Origin: SCQX01 sp035720945
Lineage (GTDB): Bacteria; Pseudomonadota; Gammaproteobacteria; Burkholderiales; Burkholderiaceae_B
DNA length: 16,638 nt
Assembly (NCBI GenBank): GCA_035720945.1
Contig: DASTNK010000168.1
Coordinates: 1-16,638 of the forward strand
Direction: 5' to 3'
Below, piece after piece: positions 6,774 to 13,970 of the stretch (its first letter is position 1; every line of letters begins with the position of its first letter). A program made the translations under genes and the position numbers. The notes beneath the pieces were generated by a model, which saw only the letters and a list, made by a program, of their open reading frames with translations, did no database searches and was not told the DNA's origin.

Positions 6774-6800
6774 GCCGCAGAGGCATGCGGCGCGGTGACT
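6774..6800. repeat. Dispersed hairpin repeat, copy 2
   Basis: GCCGCA-GAGGCA-TGCGGC (6774-6791) followed by GCGGTGACT, the same as 3050-3076 except for one base. Partial similarity continues to about 6818. It lies in the Lrp/EamA gap, 44 bp from the Lrp start, in the same orientation as copy 1 and 3.7 kb from it. Confidence 0.6.
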
Positions 6801-6870
6801 TGTTCAACGGATCCTTGGCCGCCCCCCGAAGTCAAGGCGCCGCCTGTCGCTCGATTTGCGCAGAAGGCCA

Positions 6871-6928
6871 TTAGGTCAAATCAATGAATTACCTTGATAA
6901 AAAAGGCTTTAATACCAATTCACCTGAT
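6871..6928. promoter_or_regulatory. AT-rich control region of the Lrp/EamA pair with repeated half-sites
   Basis: AATTACCTTGAT (6887-6898) and AATTCACCTGAT (6917-6928) recur exactly 30 bp apart, about three helical turns. An AGGTCAA in the opposite sense lies at 6874-6880. Phased sites on one face of DNA suit an Lrp-type regulator. No convincing sigma70 pair was found. The assignment is a hypothesis. Confidence 0.3.
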
Positions 6929-6992
6929 TTTATCCATGGCTCAATCGCTTGAAAAGGCCCACACTGCCATCATTCCAAACCGGAGCAAAAAA

Positions 6993-7892
6993 ATGGAAAA
7001 CTCAACGAGCCGTGGCTCGCTGGAAATGATTGGCGCCATGCTCATCGCGGGCACCGTGGGCTGGTTCGTGTTGATGTCAGGCCAGCCCGTGCTGGACGTG
7101 GTGTTCTGGCGCTGCGTATTCGGCGCCATCACGCTGCTGGTCATCTGCGCGGCCATGGGGCTGTTGACGGGGCGGCGGCTGAACCGGGTGCAGTTGGCAT
7201 TGGCCGTGATCAGCGGCGCGGCCATCGTCGGCAATTGGGTGCTGCTGTTCGCCGCCTATTCACGCGCGTCCATCGGCATCGCCACCACCGTCTACAACAC
7301 GCAGCCCTTCATGTTCGTCGGACTGGGTGTTCTGTTCCTGGGAGAACGCCTGACGCTCACCAAGGCATCTTGGCTGGTGCTGGCTTTTGCGGGCATGCTG
7401 GTCATCACCCAATCACACCAGGCACCCAGCTACGGTGGGCACGATTACCTGGGCGGCATCGCCCTGGCGCTGGGCGCGGCCTTTCTTTATGCCGTGGCGG
7501 CGCTGTTGGTCAAGAGGCTGTCCGGCATTCCACCCCATCTCATCGCCCTGATACAGGTCTGCACCGGCGCCATCATGCTCGCCCCGTTCGCCCACGTCAC
7601 CGGGCTGGCCATCCCCCATTCCGGAGCCTGGCCGCTGCTGCTGACCATGGGCATCGTCCACACCGGCATCATGTACGTGCTGTTGTACGGCGCCATACAG
7701 AAACTGCCCACCGCGCTCACCGGCGCCCTGTCGTTCCTGTACCCACTGGCCGCCATCATGGTGGACTGGGTCGCCTTCGGGCATGCGCTGCAATGGCTGC
7801 AGTGGGTGGGCGCGGCGGCGATCCTGCTGGCGGTCGCCGGCATGCAGCAAGGGTGGGCGCCCGTGCGCCGGCTGCGCAGAGCCAACGGATAA
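6993..7892 (+). CDS. EamA/DMT family transporter (probable amino-acid or metabolite exporter)
   Basis: A 299-residue inner-membrane protein with about ten hydrophobic segments in two EamA repeats (about residues 9-140 and 155-285). Repeat one has VFWRCVFGAI and AAYSRASIGIATTVYNTQPF; repeat two starts GIALALGAAFLYAVAALLVK and contains TALTGALSFLYPLAAIMVDW. Members of the drug/metabolite superfamily export amino acids, purines or other small molecules. The ATG at 6993 follows CGGAG by 7 nt; earlier in-frame codons lack a site and lie in the AT-rich control region. The divergent Lrp-type gene suggests amino-acid-responsive control. It converges with the S10 peptidase gene across only 12 bp. Substrate unknown. 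Confidence 0.88.
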   Translation: MENSTSRGSLEMIGAMLIAGTVGWFVLMSGQPVLDVVFWRCVFGAITLLVICAAMGLLTGRRLNRVQLALAVISGAAIVGNWVLLFAAYSRASIGIATTVYNTQPFMFVGLGVLFLGERLTLTKASWLVLAFAGMLVITQSHQAPSYGGHDYLGGIALALGAAFLYAVAALLVKRLSGIPPHLIALIQVCTGAIMLAPFAHVTGLAIPHSGAWPLLLTMGIVHTGIMYVLLYGAIQKLPTALTGALSFLYPLAAIMVDWVAFGHALQWLQWVGAAAILLAVAGMQQGWAPVRRLRRANG

Positions 7893-7904
7893 GTCGTTGA
7901 TTCC

Positions 7905-9524
7905 TCACTTCGGCGCCGCTTTGCCAGATGCCTTGCGCGCCTGCAAAGCCCGGATCCGGGTCACGGCCCCGTGATCCGACGTGGCGGCATCCATCATGGC
8001 CGCCACATCCGCCTTCAACGCGGTGCGCGATCCGCCATCCAGATAAACCATGTGCCCGGACGGATAGAACTTCACCGCCAGATTCCCGCGCACCGAGGCA
8101 TTGTCCAGCGGCATGTTCTCCAGATCCATCACTGTCTGGAAGAAAGGTGTCACGAAATCGTAGTAGCCGTTGGCCGACAACACCTTCAGGTCCACATTCA
8201 GGCTCATGGTCGCGGCCAGGTCGCCCGCGGTGTAGAGCACGACGTTGCCCGTGGCGTCCACGCCCTTCTGCGCCCCCGTCGGGTCGGTGTGATGGAAGTC
8301 CCAGTGCTGGAATGCCTGGTCGTTCAAATCGGTGAACGCCGAATCCGAGGTGAATTTCAGATCGTCATTCAGATACGTGTTCCACATGGCCGTGTAGACC
8401 CCCGACACCGCCGTCATGGTGGGGTCGTTGCCGCCGGAGTTGGGCGAGATGTTGCGCGCGATACCCGTGTCCAGGCCGGTGACCCGGCCGTCGTACGCAC
8501 CCAGCGCCAGCCCTTTGTCCTGCAGCAGACGGATCAGGAACAGCGTATGGCCCAGCTCATCCCCGCCCGCGATGTCCAGATGCCAGGCCCTCAGGGTCGG
8601 CTTGTCGATGCCTGTGTACTGGCTGAGAAGGGTCATGGTGGCGTCCGCCACCTTGGGATAGGCCCGCAACGCCTGGGTGAAGCCGCCCCGCGCGAACGCG
8701 CAGACCGTGTCGGCGAATGCGGGTAGCGTGGACGGTGCCGGATGCACGCCCAGCCTTTTGTGATACCAGGCATCGGCCGCAGCGGTCGGCAGCGCGCCCA
8801 CCGGATTGCCCGCCTGGGTGTAGTCCAGGATGGACGACTGGATGGTCACGCCGTTGAGGTCCACGCCATCTTCATGCAACACATACGACAACACCGCGCT
8901 GCGCGCCGTGCCATACGACTCGCCAAACAGGAATTTTGGCGAATTCCAGCGGTCGTATTCCGTGAGGTAGCGCTTGATGAACTGCTTGAGCGACGCGGCA
9001 TCCTGGTCCACGCCCCAGAAATCCTGGTTCTTCCAGGGGGCGATGGCGGCCGAATACCCGGTGCCCACCGGGTTGATGAACACCAGGTCGCTCTTGTCGA
9101 GCAGACTGTCCGCGTTGTCTTCCAGCGTATAGGGCGCGGGCGGCGTGAAGTCCGGCATGGACGTCTTGATGCGCCGGGGCGCGAACGACCCCAGCAGCAC
9201 GAAGACCGACGACGAACCCGGCCCGCCGTTGTAGAAGAACGTGACCGGCCTGTCGCTTGGCGCCGCGCCATCCAGCGTGAACGCCACATAGAAGATCTTG
9301 GCACTGGGCTTCGAACTGCTGGCGTCCACCGCCACCAGATGGCCCGCCCGGGCCGTGTAGGCCAGCGTGCGTCCACCCATGCGCAGCGTGTGATGCGTGA
9401 CCGCCGCACGCTCGCTGGTGTCTGTCACGGAATCATTCGGACCATTGCCGTACGGCGTGGGATCGAAACAGGGTTGATCGGCGGCCGCGCCTGTTGCCGC
9501 ACCCGTGTTCTTCTTGCTTGTCAT
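7905..9524 (-). CDS. S10 family serine carboxypeptidase
   Basis: A 539-residue alpha/beta-hydrolase peptidase that removes C-terminal residues from peptides, generally at acid pH. The oxyanion block FFYNGGPGSSS is at residues 96-106. The nucleophile is Ser203 in FGESYGT, and the rest of the triad is Asp456 in YYDFVTPF and His491 in YPSGHMVYLD. All key residues are present. INPVGTGYS (150-158) is also typical. The N-terminus (MTSKKNTGAATGAAADQPC) has no hydrophobic signal, which is odd for a family that is often exported. The ATG at 9524 has GGAG 7 nt ahead; longer in-frame starts run into the preceding gene. It follows the S53 peptidase gene by 94 bp on the same strand and is probably co-transcribed. 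Family and activity type are confident; location and substrates are not. Confidence 0.9.
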   Translation of the reverse strand: MTSKKNTGAATGAAADQPCFDPTPYGNGPNDSVTDTSERAAVTHHTLRMGGRTLAYTARAGHLVAVDASSSKPSAKIFYVAFTLDGAAPSDRPVTFFYNGGPGSSSVFVLLGSFAPRRIKTSMPDFTPPAPYTLEDNADSLLDKSDLVFINPVGTGYSAAIAPWKNQDFWGVDQDAASLKQFIKRYLTEYDRWNSPKFLFGESYGTARSAVLSYVLHEDGVDLNGVTIQSSILDYTQAGNPVGALPTAAADAWYHKRLGVHPAPSTLPAFADTVCAFARGGFTQALRAYPKVADATMTLLSQYTGIDKPTLRAWHLDIAGGDELGHTLFLIRLLQDKGLALGAYDGRVTGLDTGIARNISPNSGGNDPTMTAVSGVYTAMWNTYLNDDLKFTSDSAFTDLNDQAFQHWDFHHTDPTGAQKGVDATGNVVLYTAGDLAATMSLNVDLKVLSANGYYDFVTPFFQTVMDLENMPLDNASVRGNLAVKFYPSGHMVYLDGGSRTALKADVAAMMDAATSDHGAVTRIRALQARKASGKAAPK

Positions 9525-9558
9525 GATGTCGCTCCTGCTTGGGCCGCAACGAATTCCG

Positions 9559-9572
9559 TCACCGCCCGGTGA
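9559..9572. other. Small hairpin in the S53-S10 gap
   Basis: TCACCG-CC-CGGTGA, a 14-bp perfect palindrome, lies between the S53 stop codon and the S10 start. No T run follows. It may adjust relative expression or be chance. Confidence 0.25.
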
Positions 9573-9618
9573 AGTCGCCCATTCAAATTCAAGCGTATGA
9601 GCCAACCAACCAAAGCAC

Positions 9619-11196
9619 TCACGGCACCGGCCTCGTCGCGACCACCTCAAAAACCCCGGCCACCTTCCCTCCATCCGGGCTGCCCAGGCCGGTGCAGGCA
9701 TCCCACCCAGGCGTGGCGGAAAACCCGCCATTGCCACCCTGCGTGATGTCATGAAAGACCGAGGGCTGCCCATAAAGGCGGGCGTTGACATACCCCACGG
9801 ACTGTTTGCGCGATGCGTTGATCCGCGCGATCAGCGCCGCCCATAGCGGCGCGACCGCGCTGGTCCCGCCGATGATCTGCGTCGAGCCATCGACACGCAC
9901 CCGATACCCCGTGGCCGGGTCGGCATTGCCAGCCACGTCCGGCACCCCACGCCGCGCCAGTGGGGTCACGCCGTCCGGTGTGCTGACCGTGAGCTGTCGC
10001 TGCCACGCGGGCAACCCGAACACCGTGCTTACACCTCCGCCACCCGCGCCACCCTGCGCGCCGTCGTTCCAGACGGTCTCGCGTTCTATGGCGCCGGACG
10101 ATGCCTGCAGCCGCGTGCCGCCGCAAGCCAGCGCGTAGGGGCTGGAGGCGGGGAAATCGACGTGGTCGCCGCCTGGCAGCCCACCACCGGCACCGCTGTC
10201 GCCCGCCGCCACGCACACCGTGATGCCCAACATCGCGGCCGCCTTCAGCGCGTCATTGAGCGCGCGCAACGACTGTGGCGTCCACGACGGCTCGGGCCCG
10301 CCCCAACTGATGGAAATGACGGATGGTCGATTCCCGTCGTCATGGATGGCGCCGTTGAGCGCCTGGAGAAATCCCGCATCACTGTTTGAACCGAAGTACA
10401 GCACCAAATGCGACCTGGGCGCCACCGCTCCGGCGATCTCCACGTCCAGCATGACCTCGCCATCCGGGCCGCCTGGCGCGCCCGTGGGATCGTGGGGCGC
10501 TCCATCGGTCGACACCACGGTCACGGTGGGCGCCGCCACCCCGATCTCGGAAAAATACGCCCGCGCATCGTCCGCGCTGTAGCCGCCCCCCAGTTCGAGC
10601 AGGGCGATGCATTGGCCTTCGCCGGAGGAATCCGGAAAATCGTACAAGGACGCGATCTGAGTGGGCAGGAAACCTGTCTGAAGGTCATCAGGCGCAACGC
10701 GAAATGGAGGGTGGAAACGTAAATACGCACGCGCCTGCGGGCGATCGTCCAGGCCAACCACCGCAGTGACGATGCCGTGCAGATCCTCCGGCAAGTGCAA
10801 CGGGCCATCACAGCCCCGATACGATCCCGCCTCGTTTTGATAGCGCCGCAGCGTGACTTGAAACGCGTCGTTGAAACACGCCGCCGCCCCTTCCAGCACC
10901 ATCGTGCTCGGGGCCACGTCCTGCTGCATGACGACCAGCCCGTGACGACGCGCGAACCGCGCCACCCTGGCCATATCGGCGGGTGCGGCACCGAATTTCT
11001 CAGAGAATGCCTGGCGCGAAAGCGGCGCGGGCGCCTCACCCGCCACGAGCCTGTCAGCCAAGTCATGGAATTCGCCCAACCCTTGACGCCGCAACACCAG
11101 CGTCGCCCGCAGCACCTCACCCGGGTCGGCGTCCCCGACGCACCGGGCACCGGGGAGCATTGCACGCTCGCTACCGGAAAGACGGACATGTGCCAT
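9619..11196 (-). CDS. S53 family peptidase (sedolisin/kumamolisin-like) with propeptide
   Basis: A 525-residue acid-active serine-carboxyl endopeptidase. Residues 1 to about 165 form the pro-kumamolisin activation domain (LSRQAFSEKFG, then FNDAFQVTLRRYQ and LPEDLHGIVTAVVGLDDRP), removed on activation. The catalytic domain follows, with Glu247 and Asp251 (GEVMLDVEIAGAVAP), Asp333 (AAGDSGAGGG, oxyanion) and the nucleophile Ser446 in GGTSAVAPLWAAL. A calcium site is visible at the C-terminus (HDITQGGNGG, PGWDACTGLGSPDG). The set is complete. The ATG at 11196 is chosen for the GGGAGG 8 nt ahead. No signal peptide is evident, though sedolisins usually act outside the cell. The S10 carboxypeptidase follows in the same direction, suggesting joint endo- and exo-cleavage of protein at low pH. 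Confidence 0.92.
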   Translation of the reverse strand: MAHVRLSGSERAMLPGARCVGDADPGEVLRATLVLRRQGLGEFHDLADRLVAGEAPAPLSRQAFSEKFGAAPADMARVARFARRHGLVVMQQDVAPSTMVLEGAAACFNDAFQVTLRRYQNEAGSYRGCDGPLHLPEDLHGIVTAVVGLDDRPQARAYLRFHPPFRVAPDDLQTGFLPTQIASLYDFPDSSGEGQCIALLELGGGYSADDARAYFSEIGVAAPTVTVVSTDGAPHDPTGAPGGPDGEVMLDVEIAGAVAPRSHLVLYFGSNSDAGFLQALNGAIHDDGNRPSVISISWGGPEPSWTPQSLRALNDALKAAAMLGITVCVAAGDSGAGGGLPGGDHVDFPASSPYALACGGTRLQASSGAIERETVWNDGAQGGAGGGGVSTVFGLPAWQRQLTVSTPDGVTPLARRGVPDVAGNADPATGYRVRVDGSTQIIGGTSAVAPLWAALIARINASRKQSVGYVNARLYGQPSVFHDITQGGNGGFSATPGWDACTGLGSPDGGKVAGVFEVVATRPVP

Positions 11197-11512
11197 GCGC
11201 CAAGCCTCCCATTCGCTGTGAAACACGCATCGAACAATGCGCGGAACGACCGCCACGCGCGGCCTGTCCTCAATTCATTTAACGCCCGCACCAGCTCCCA
11301 CACAAGCGCCGCAATAGGTTCTTACACCTCCTTTCACGAGCCATGAGAAGTGCGACCAGATGTTGTTTGTCGCGGGTTCATGACGAGCAGGCCATATGAG
11401 TGACAGGTTGATCCACTGTCGACAGCATGTGGGTTCTCGGTTGGCGGTATGCTATTGGCCTGTAATGATGGCTGCGCGCGCGGCCTCTTTTCACGAACGG
11501 GAGCCTTTGTCC
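11197..11512. promoter_or_regulatory. 316-bp divergent intergenic region, S53 peptidase / YfcF-like gene
   Basis: No gene is supported here. Two things stand out. A perfect 10-bp palindrome CTGTCGACAG (11416-11425), with a further GACAG just to its left, could be an operator. On the minus strand, AAAGGAGGTG (11334-11325) is a full Shine-Dalgarno match but has no credible reading frame behind it. Promoters for both genes must lie here, but no strong -35/-10 pair was found. Confidence 0.35.
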
Positions 11513-12148
11513 ATGAATCAGACCCTGGTGCTGTATTCCAACAGCACATACTCCAGTCCCTATGTCCTGTCGGTCTACGCGACCCTGGTCGAAAAAGGCC
11601 TGCCCTTCGAACTCAAGACTGTCGCGCTCGACGGCCAGCAATTCGGCGACGAGTACGCCAGCCTGTCGCTGACATCACGCGTTCCCACCCTGGTGGCCGG
11701 TGACTTTTCCCTGTCTGAATCGTCGGCCATCGTCGAATTCCTGGAAGACACCTATCCGGCGCCCGAATTCACCGCCGTCCTGCCGCGCAACCGTGAACCG
11801 CGTGCTCGGGCGCGCCAGGTCATGGCCTGGCTGCGAAGCGACCTCGGCGTGCTGCGCGAAGAACGCTCCACCGCGGTCATCTTCGCTGAAAAGAATCCCC
11901 GGCCGCTGACGGCGGCGGGAAAGCAGGCCGCCGACAAACTGCTGCGCGGTGCCGGCCATCTCATCGACGAACAGGGCAACAACCTGTTCGGGGCGTGGTC
12001 CGTCGCCGACGTCGATCTGGCGGTGATGCTCAACCGCCTCGTCGCCAATGGCGATCCCGTCCCCGAGAAATTCCGGCGCTATGTCACGCGCCAATGGGAG
12101 CGGCCGTCGATGAAGACCTGGTGGGAACGCGCGGCCGAGCACGCATAG
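11513..12148 (+). CDS. yfcF: Glutathione S-transferase, YfcF-like
   Basis: A 211-residue cytosolic transferase/peroxidase of the GST fold. The thioredoxin-like N-terminal domain (1 to about 80) carries YSNSTYSSPYVLSVYATL, the cis-proline segment SRVPTLVAGDF and the glutathione-binding LSESSAIVEFLED. The helical domain follows, with RARARQVMAWLRSDLGVLREERST and LFGAWSVADVDLAVMLNRLV. These blocks match my recollection of E. coli YfcF over the full length; YfcF has glutathione peroxidase activity and is linked to oxidative stress. The ATG at 11513 follows GGGAG by about 9 nt. An SDR-fold gene follows 87 bp downstream in the same direction. Confidence 0.88.
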   Translation: MNQTLVLYSNSTYSSPYVLSVYATLVEKGLPFELKTVALDGQQFGDEYASLSLTSRVPTLVAGDFSLSESSAIVEFLEDTYPAPEFTAVLPRNREPRARARQVMAWLRSDLGVLREERSTAVIFAEKNPRPLTAAGKQAADKLLRGAGHLIDEQGNNLFGAWSVADVDLAVMLNRLVANGDPVPEKFRRYVTRQWERPSMKTWWERAAEHA

Positions 12149-12235
12149 GCGTCAGCGTGGCGGTCGCGGCGTGTAGTGAGGCTCGACACCAGCCCCCTGT
12201 CATCATTTCCTGAAATCCGACGATTGGAGTTTCCG

Positions 12236-12940
12236 ATGTCCAAAGAAAAGGTTGCATTGATCACGGCGGGCGGTTCGGGCATGGGCGCGGCCGCCGTGCG
12301 CAGGCTGGCGCAGGACGGCTACCACGTCGCCGTGCTGTCCTCGTCCGGAAAGGGGGAGACCCTTGCCAAGGAACTGGGCGGCGTGGGCGTCACCGGCACC
12401 AATCAGTCGCAGGATGACGTGGCACGCCTGGTCAAGCTGGCGATGGACAAATGGGGGCGGGTCGATGCCCTGGTCAATTCCGCCGGCCATGGCCCCCGCG
12501 CGCCGATTCTCGATATTTCCGACGAAGCCTGGCACACCGGCATGGAGGTCTATTTCCTGAGCGCGGTGCGCGCCATCCGGCTCGTCGCGCCCATCATGGA
12601 AAAACAAGGCGGCGGATCGATCGTCAACATTTCCACCGCCTGGGCCTTCGAGCCGTCGCCAACATTTCCCACGTCTGCGGTTTTCCGCGCCGGGCTGGCA
12701 AGCTTCACCAAGATTTTCGCCGACACCTACGCACCGAAGAACATCCGCATCAACAACGTGCTGCCGGGCTGGATCGACAGCCTCCCGGCAACCGAAGAGC
12801 GGCGCGACAGCGTGCCCATGGAACGTTACGGAAAGGCCGATGAAATCGCGGCCACCATCGCCTTCCTGCTGTCGGACGGCGCCGGCTACATCACCGGCCA
12901 GAATATTCGTGTCGATGGCGGGCTGACACGGTCGGTTTGA
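12236..12940 (+). CDS. SDR-fold protein with degenerate catalytic tetrad
   Basis: A 234-residue Rossmann-fold protein of the short-chain dehydrogenase/reductase family. The cofactor loop is TAGGSGMG (10-17) against the usual TGxxxGxG. NSAG is at 81-84, PGWID at 177-181, and the C-terminal block GYITGQNIRVDGG is intact. The catalytic positions are changed. Counting from the conserved GSIVNIS, the serine is Thr134, the tyrosine 13 residues on is Ser147, and the lysine four further is Arg151. The structural asparagine is Tyr106 (EVYFLSAVRA). Typical SDR hydride transfer with a Tyr general acid is therefore not expected. The ATG at 12236 has GGAG 6 nt ahead. The fold is certain; function unknown (it may use other residues, bind without catalysis, or regulate). 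Confidence 0.85.
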   Translation: MSKEKVALITAGGSGMGAAAVRRLAQDGYHVAVLSSSGKGETLAKELGGVGVTGTNQSQDDVARLVKLAMDKWGRVDALVNSAGHGPRAPILDISDEAWHTGMEVYFLSAVRAIRLVAPIMEKQGGGSIVNISTAWAFEPSPTFPTSAVFRAGLASFTKIFADTYAPKNIRINNVLPGWIDSLPATEERRDSVPMERYGKADEIAATIAFLLSDGAGYITGQNIRVDGGLTRSV

Positions 12941-12958
12941 ATGTGGTGTGCCAGCCCC

Positions 12959-13714
12959 TCAAGCCAGGAAATCGACTTTCCCGGTGGCCAGCCGGTAAAT
13001 ACCACCCACGATTCGCAATTTCCCCGCCCCCATCGCGTCATGGACGATGGCGGACCGCTCCGACAGGGCAACCATGCTGTCGCGCACATTCTGTTCGGTT
13101 GCCGCTTCCACCAGGTTCTTCGCTTTACCCTTGACCTTGTCGACGGATGGCACCAGGGCCGCCACCAGTGATTGGATCATGCCCGGATAAGTGGCCCCCT
13201 GCGTCGCCACCTTGACGGCCGCATCAACCGCGCCGCACCCTTCGTGTCCAAGAACCATGATCAACGGCGCCTTCAACACCGCGATGGCATATTCCAGGCT
13301 GCCCAGCACGTCATCGTTGACGAAATTGCCCGCCACCCGTGTGACGAACAGGTCGCCCCGGGCACTGTCGAACGCATATTCGGGTGCGATGCGCGAATCC
13401 GCGCAACTGAGTATGGCCGCATAGGGGTTCTGCCCTGAGTTGAGCGCTTCCCGTTCATGCGCGAAATCATGACGCCGGGTCACGCCGGTCACGTAGCGCT
13501 TGTTCCCGTCGACGAGGCGCTTCACCGCCTCGTCGGGAGAGATCACGTTCTGCGGCTTGGGCGGCGTCGCCGCCTGTGCCGTGGCATCCGCCCCTCCCAG
13601 CGATACACCGGCGGCCGTGGCAAATGCCGTGGCTACGCTGGTACGCAAGAATAATCGACGGGATGGCGTGGCTGCCACCGACGCGCAGAGTTTCGAATCA
13701 CACGAATCACACAT
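12959..13714 (-). CDS. Beta-carbonic anhydrase with twin-arginine signal
   Basis: A 251-residue zinc enzyme that interconverts CO2 and bicarbonate. The zinc and catalytic residues are present: Cys104, Asp106 and Arg108 in SCADSR, and His157 and Cys160 in GHEGCGAV. An N-terminal Tat signal is clear, with SRRLFLR (18-24), then a hydrophobic stretch and an Ala-rich cleavage region before about residue 50. The enzyme is thus exported folded to the periplasm. The n-region is unusual in holding three cysteines (MCDSCDSKLC). The ATG at 13714 is preferred; a TTG four codons upstream is the alternative. It converges with the SDR gene across an 18-bp gap and is divergent from the M19-type gene. Confidence 0.9.
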   Translation of the reverse strand: MCDSCDSKLCASVAATPSRRLFLRTSVATAFATAAGVSLGGADATAQAATPPKPQNVISPDEAVKRLVDGNKRYVTGVTRRHDFAHEREALNSGQNPYAAILSCADSRIAPEYAFDSARGDLFVTRVAGNFVNDDVLGSLEYAIAVLKAPLIMVLGHEGCGAVDAAVKVATQGATYPGMIQSLVAALVPSVDKVKGKAKNLVEAATEQNVRDSMVALSERSAIVHDAMGAGKLRIVGGIYRLATGKVDFLA

Positions 13715-13726
13715 TGGATACCCCAA

Positions 13727-13970
13727 AAAGGCGCGCGTGGCGCGGATGTCACGACATTCTTGGACAAAACCTGATCAGAATCAATCCGCCATGCACCATC
13801 GGCCAGCCTCTCCTGGCACCATCCTCAAAACGACAACCGGCGATCCATGTCGCAATTGAGCTGGAAGACGTCTTTCAAAGAACATTCGAGCATGACTTTT
13901 TGGCCAAGAATTGCATACATGCCTCATCCCGATCCGGGCGATGGCAAGCTGGCGCTTAGGAGTCGACATC
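13727..13970. promoter_or_regulatory. Divergent intergenic region, carbonic anhydrase / dgc-type operon
   Basis: About 240 bp without a supported gene. It must hold the promoter of the dgc-type operon and that of the carbonic anhydrase. An 8-bp palindrome CTGATCAG lies near 13770-13777. A sigma54-like string at 13901-13914 is one base short in spacing. No strong sigma70 pair was seen. In Pseudomonas the matching operon is controlled by the AraC-type activator GbdR; a site for such a protein could lie here but I cannot identify one. Confidence 0.3.

Noticed and set aside
11325..11335. CACCTCCTTTC on the plus strand, like the 3' end of 16S rRNA
   Set aside because: Only 11 bases match, with no rRNA sequence upstream; it is the complement of a Shine-Dalgarno string.
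13901..13914. Sigma54-like promoter TGGCCAAGAATTGC before the dgc-type operon
   Set aside because: The GG-GC spacing is one base short of the strict -24/-12 spacing and the -24 element is imperfect.
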